Below are positions 13,856 through 15,907 of a stretch of DNA of 15,907 nucleotides, in pieces. Position 1 is the stretch's first letter, and every line of letters starts with the position of its first letter. The stretch is from NCBI GenBank assembly GCA_017421685.1, contig JAFOHW010000042.1, forward strand, positions 1 through 15,907. Direction: 5' to 3'. The notes beneath the pieces are model-generated. The model was not told where the DNA came from. It saw nothing but the letters and a program-made list of their open reading frames with translations, and made no database searches. Origin of the DNA: Candidatus Saccharimonadota bacterium. GTDB taxonomy: Bacteria; Patescibacteriota; Saccharimonadia; Saccharimonadales; Saccharimonadaceae. A program made the position numbers and the translations under genes.

Positions 13856-13964
13856 AACCCTCCTTTCTCCTTACCACGTTTTTAAAACTTCACCAACCCC
13901 ATTTCCTGCGCCTCTTGTAACATACTAGAAAAAAATTTTCAACTATTTTTTAATACTTATGCTT

Positions 13965-13970
13965 ATTATA
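13965..13970 (-). promoter_or_regulatory. Possible -10 box for the micro-ORF region ahead of recA
   Basis: TATAAT on the minus strand (13970-13965) at the outer end of the long inverted repeat. It could drive a transcript through a 13-codon ORF (13923-13882) and the 23-codon ORF towards recA. No -35 or extended element supports it. Confidence 0.3.
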
Positions 13971-14135
13971 ACTAAATTTATCTTTTTACAATTTAAAAAT
14001 GATTTAAAATTTTAACACGTATATTTCTGACGCAACCGAGAAAGTTGTCCTTTTGGACAATCTTTCTCGGTTTGCCAGCGTATGACGTGCTTAAAATTTT
14101 AAGTCTTATTGTAAAAAGGTAAATTTAGTTACAAT
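13965..14135. repeat. 171-bp imperfect inverted repeat upstream of murB
   Basis: Arms 13965-14050 and 14055-14135 surround a TTTT loop. From the outside inward, ACTAAATTTA, CTTTTTACAAT, TTAAAATTTTAA, CACGT, ACCGAGAAAG and TTGTCC each occur as matching inverted blocks in the same order. They are interrupted by a 6-nt indel, one extra G, one extra A and a poorly matching stretch of about 15 nt. The tip (ACCGAGAAAG...TTGTCC) would be the strongest part. The murB -10 box starts 5 bp beyond the right arm. On the left, the arm end contains a TATAAT on the minus strand. Confidence 0.8.
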
Positions 14136-14136
14136 C

Positions 14137-14145
14137 TGATATAAT
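14137..14145 (+). promoter_or_regulatory. Extended -10 promoter of murB, leaderless
   Basis: TGATATAAT (14137-14145) is followed by 6 nt and the murB ATG at 14152, so transcription should begin at the start codon. No -35 match was found; any -35 region would lie in the right arm of the inverted repeat. Confidence 0.7.
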
Positions 14146-14151
14146 GTATAT

Positions 14152-15174
14152 ATGAGAGTAAACGAAAACATCCTAATTTCTAGTTTAACTACCATGCGTC
14201 TCGGTGGACCAGCTAGGTATGTCTTAGAAGTTGAAACCCCCGAAGAAGTTTCCGATGCCTACGGCTTTGCTGAACAGTTCAATCTTCCGACATTTCCCCT
14301 CGGTTATGGTGCTAATACTATCGGCCACGACGAAGGTTTTGAGGGCGTAATCATCATAAATCGCATGGGCGGAATCACAGAAGAAAAAATTGGTGATGAA
14401 ACCGTTCTAAAAATCATGGGGGGAGAATACTGGGATAACGTCGTTGAATACGCTTGTAATAAAAATCTAACCGGAATCGAAGCTTTAAGCAAAATCCCTG
14501 GCCTAACCGGTTCCGCTCCAATCCAAAACATCGGAGCCTACGGCCAAGAAATCGCCGACACCTTAGAATCGGTCTACGTTTACGATACTGTAACGAAAAC
14601 TTTCAAAACTTTAAAAAACGAAGAACTGAAATTTTCTTATCGAAAAAGTATTTTAAATACAACTGAAAAAAATCGATATTTCGTCATTTCTATTACTTTA
14701 AAACTTCACGAAGGAGAAATGGCTCGTCCTTTCTATAATTCCGTCGAAAAATTCATCGAAGAAAACCATTGGGTAGACTTCAGCCCTAAAGGAATTCGCG
14801 AAATCGTTAGCAGAATTCGCGCCGATAAACTTCCAGACCCAATCGAAAAAGCTAGCTCCGGCTCCTTCTTCAAGAACGTTTATCTAGATAAAACCTCCGC
14901 CGAAGCTGCCGAAGAAAAAGGTATTCCAGTCTACCACGGTAAAGACGGTGATAAGATTAACTCCGGCTGGCTAATTGGACAATGTGGCTTTTCCGGAAAG
15001 CTCCTTCATGGTATGCGCGTAAACGAAAAAGCTAATCTTGTTTTAATTAACGAATCCGCAACCGGCTACGACGACTTAGCAAAAGCTAGAAGCGAAATCG
15101 TCGGAAAAGTCTATGATAAATTCGGTTTTTGGCTCGAACAAGAACCTGTAGAAATTATTAATCCAAAAAAATAA
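14152..15174 (+). CDS. murB: UDP-N-acetylenolpyruvoylglucosamine reductase (MurB)
   Basis: A 340-residue FAD enzyme that reduces UDP-GlcNAc-enolpyruvate to UDP-MurNAc with NADPH, the step just before MurC. FAD-binding motifs are TTMRLGGPARYV and PLGYGANT (family LGxGSN-like), then GIEALSKIPGLTGSAPIQNIGAYGQE. The substrate motif FSYRKS follows. SSGSFFKN carries the catalytic Ser position, then INSGWLIGQCGFSG and a Glu near the end (EQEPVEII). Having FSYRKS and this length, it is the E. coli-like type I form. There is no Shine-Dalgarno, and the ATG is 6 nt after the -10 box. folD follows after 11 nt. Confidence 0.95.
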   Translation: MRVNENILISSLTTMRLGGPARYVLEVETPEEVSDAYGFAEQFNLPTFPLGYGANTIGHDEGFEGVIIINRMGGITEEKIGDETVLKIMGGEYWDNVVEYACNKNLTGIEALSKIPGLTGSAPIQNIGAYGQEIADTLESVYVYDTVTKTFKTLKNEELKFSYRKSILNTTEKNRYFVISITLKLHEGEMARPFYNSVEKFIEENHWVDFSPKGIREIVSRIRADKLPDPIEKASSGSFFKNVYLDKTSAEAAEEKGIPVYHGKDGDKINSGWLIGQCGFSGKLLHGMRVNEKANLVLINESATGYDDLAKARSEIVGKVYDKFGFWLEQEPVEIINPKK

Positions 15175-15185
15175 AAGGCCAAAAC

Positions 15186-15907
15186 ATGAAAGTATTAAAT
15201 GGTTCCGAACTTGCCAGTTTTATAAAAGAACGTCAAGCTCATGAAGTCAGAAGTTTTAAAAAGAAGCCAAAGCTCCTAATTATTCGCGACAGCGATAATC
15301 CCGTAATTTTAAAATATGTAAACCTAAAAATCCACTACGGCGAAGATATTGGCATCGAAGTCGAAGATTTTTGTGCAAAAAATTCCGAAGAAATAAAAGA
15401 AAAAATCCTTGCCTCTAATGAAGATGAAAATATTTCCGGCATAATCATCCAGCTCCCAATCCTCGAAAAAGAAAAAACCGACGAACTCTGCGACTTAATA
15501 AAGCCCGAAAAAGATGTTGACGGACTCGGAGAAAACGCAAATTTCGACTCCGCGACCGCAACAGCAATAAACTGGCTTCTCGCCGGCTACGACATAAAAT
15601 TAGATCATAAAAAAATCGCCATTGTTGGTCGCGGGAAACTCGTCGGCGCTCCATTATTTAGGATGTTTAAAAACTCCGACCTCAATGTCGACCTCTTCCA
15701 CCGTGGCGACGACTTGACAAAGCTTAAGCAATATGATATAATCATAACAGCTACCGGTGTACCCGGTCTAATTTCTAATTCTCTCATAAAACCAGGAGCT
15801 TCCGTTGTCGACGCCGGAACTTCTAGCGAAAACGGAATCATAAAAGGCGACCTCGCCGAAGAGGTCTACGCCCGCTCCGACCTCTCCGCTATTACCCCCA
15901 AAATCGG
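15186..15907 (+). CDS. folD: Bifunctional methylenetetrahydrofolate dehydrogenase/cyclohydrolase FolD (3' truncated by window)
   Basis: The frame runs from ATG 15186 to the window end, 240 codons, with AAAGG 6 nt before the start. FolD interconverts 5,10-methylene-THF and 10-formyl-THF in the cytosol. The catalytic Tyr-x3-Lys appears as YVNLK, followed by GI. QLPI with KDVDGLG marks the folate-binding region. The dinucleotide site is VGRGKLVGAP, followed by TATGVPGLI and VVDAGTS. The end reaches ITPKIG, the start of the family's TP.PGGVGP motif, so only some tens of residues are missing. The cofactor motif has Gly-Lys where many FolD proteins have GRSxxVG. It is co-transcribed with murB. Confidence 0.93.
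   Translation, partial: MKVLNGSELASFIKERQAHEVRSFKKKPKLLIIRDSDNPVILKYVNLKIHYGEDIGIEVEDFCAKNSEEIKEKILASNEDENISGIIIQLPILEKEKTDELCDLIKPEKDVDGLGENANFDSATATAINWLLAGYDIKLDHKKIAIVGRGKLVGAPLFRMFKNSDLNVDLFHRGDDLTKLKQYDIIITATGVPGLISNSLIKPGASVVDAGTSSENGIIKGDLAEEVYARSDLSAITPKI

Noticed and set aside
15731-15745. TGATATAAT inside folD as an internal promoter
   Set aside because: It encodes the conserved region before TATGVPG in folD, and no start codon or gene follows at the spacing seen elsewhere. Probably chance in A+T-rich coding sequence.

Overview
The window (about 15.9 kb, A+T-rich) looks like ordinary chromosome from a small-genome Patescibacteria/CPR bacterium, most likely Saccharibacteria (TM7). 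That placement is inference. It rests on tightly packed short genes, a TsaE-TsaB-type fusion with a reduced TsaB half, small signal-peptide or single-span envelope proteins, a fibro-slime surface protein, and promoters whose -10 box sits only 6-9 nt before the start codon. No marker was searched.

Layout: 1-351 is the C-terminal end of a surface-type protein (+), closed by a 17-bp tandem duplication. It converges on murC (-). murC and the tsaE-tsaB fusion (+) diverge from a near-symmetric promoter of about 20 bp. A GC-rich palindromic element lies in frame inside the fusion. Next come three envelope genes on the minus strand (fibro-slime protein, small single-span protein, secreted helical protein), then pnp-lepA (-). 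Between pnp and rpsO, usually close neighbours, lies an unrecognised + strand gene with its own consensus promoter and a terminator. truB (+) diverges from rpsO and is followed by a 166-bp inverted repeat and a PRC-barrel gene (+), whose end overlaps recX. recA-NUDIX-recX form a tightly overlapping minus-strand operon. The 466 bp between recA and murB hold a candidate 23-codon minus-strand ORF with a strong Shine-Dalgarno, a short hairpin, a small palindrome and a second long (171-bp) inverted repeat. murB and a truncated folD (+) close the window.

Functions: murB and murC give two cytoplasmic steps of peptidoglycan precursor synthesis. tsaE-tsaB and truB modify tRNA. rpsO and lepA serve the ribosome, pnp degrades RNA, recA-recX handle recombination and folD one-carbon metabolism. 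The envelope genes probably encode surface structures.

The less ordinary content is (1) the GC-rich palindrome translated as the TsaE-TsaB linker, (2) two long AT-rich inverted repeats just upstream of leaderless promoters, (3) the unrecognised gene between pnp and rpsO, (4) the micro-ORF region ahead of recA and (5) the leaderless promoter architecture. No CRISPR array, transposase, tRNA or rRNA gene was seen.
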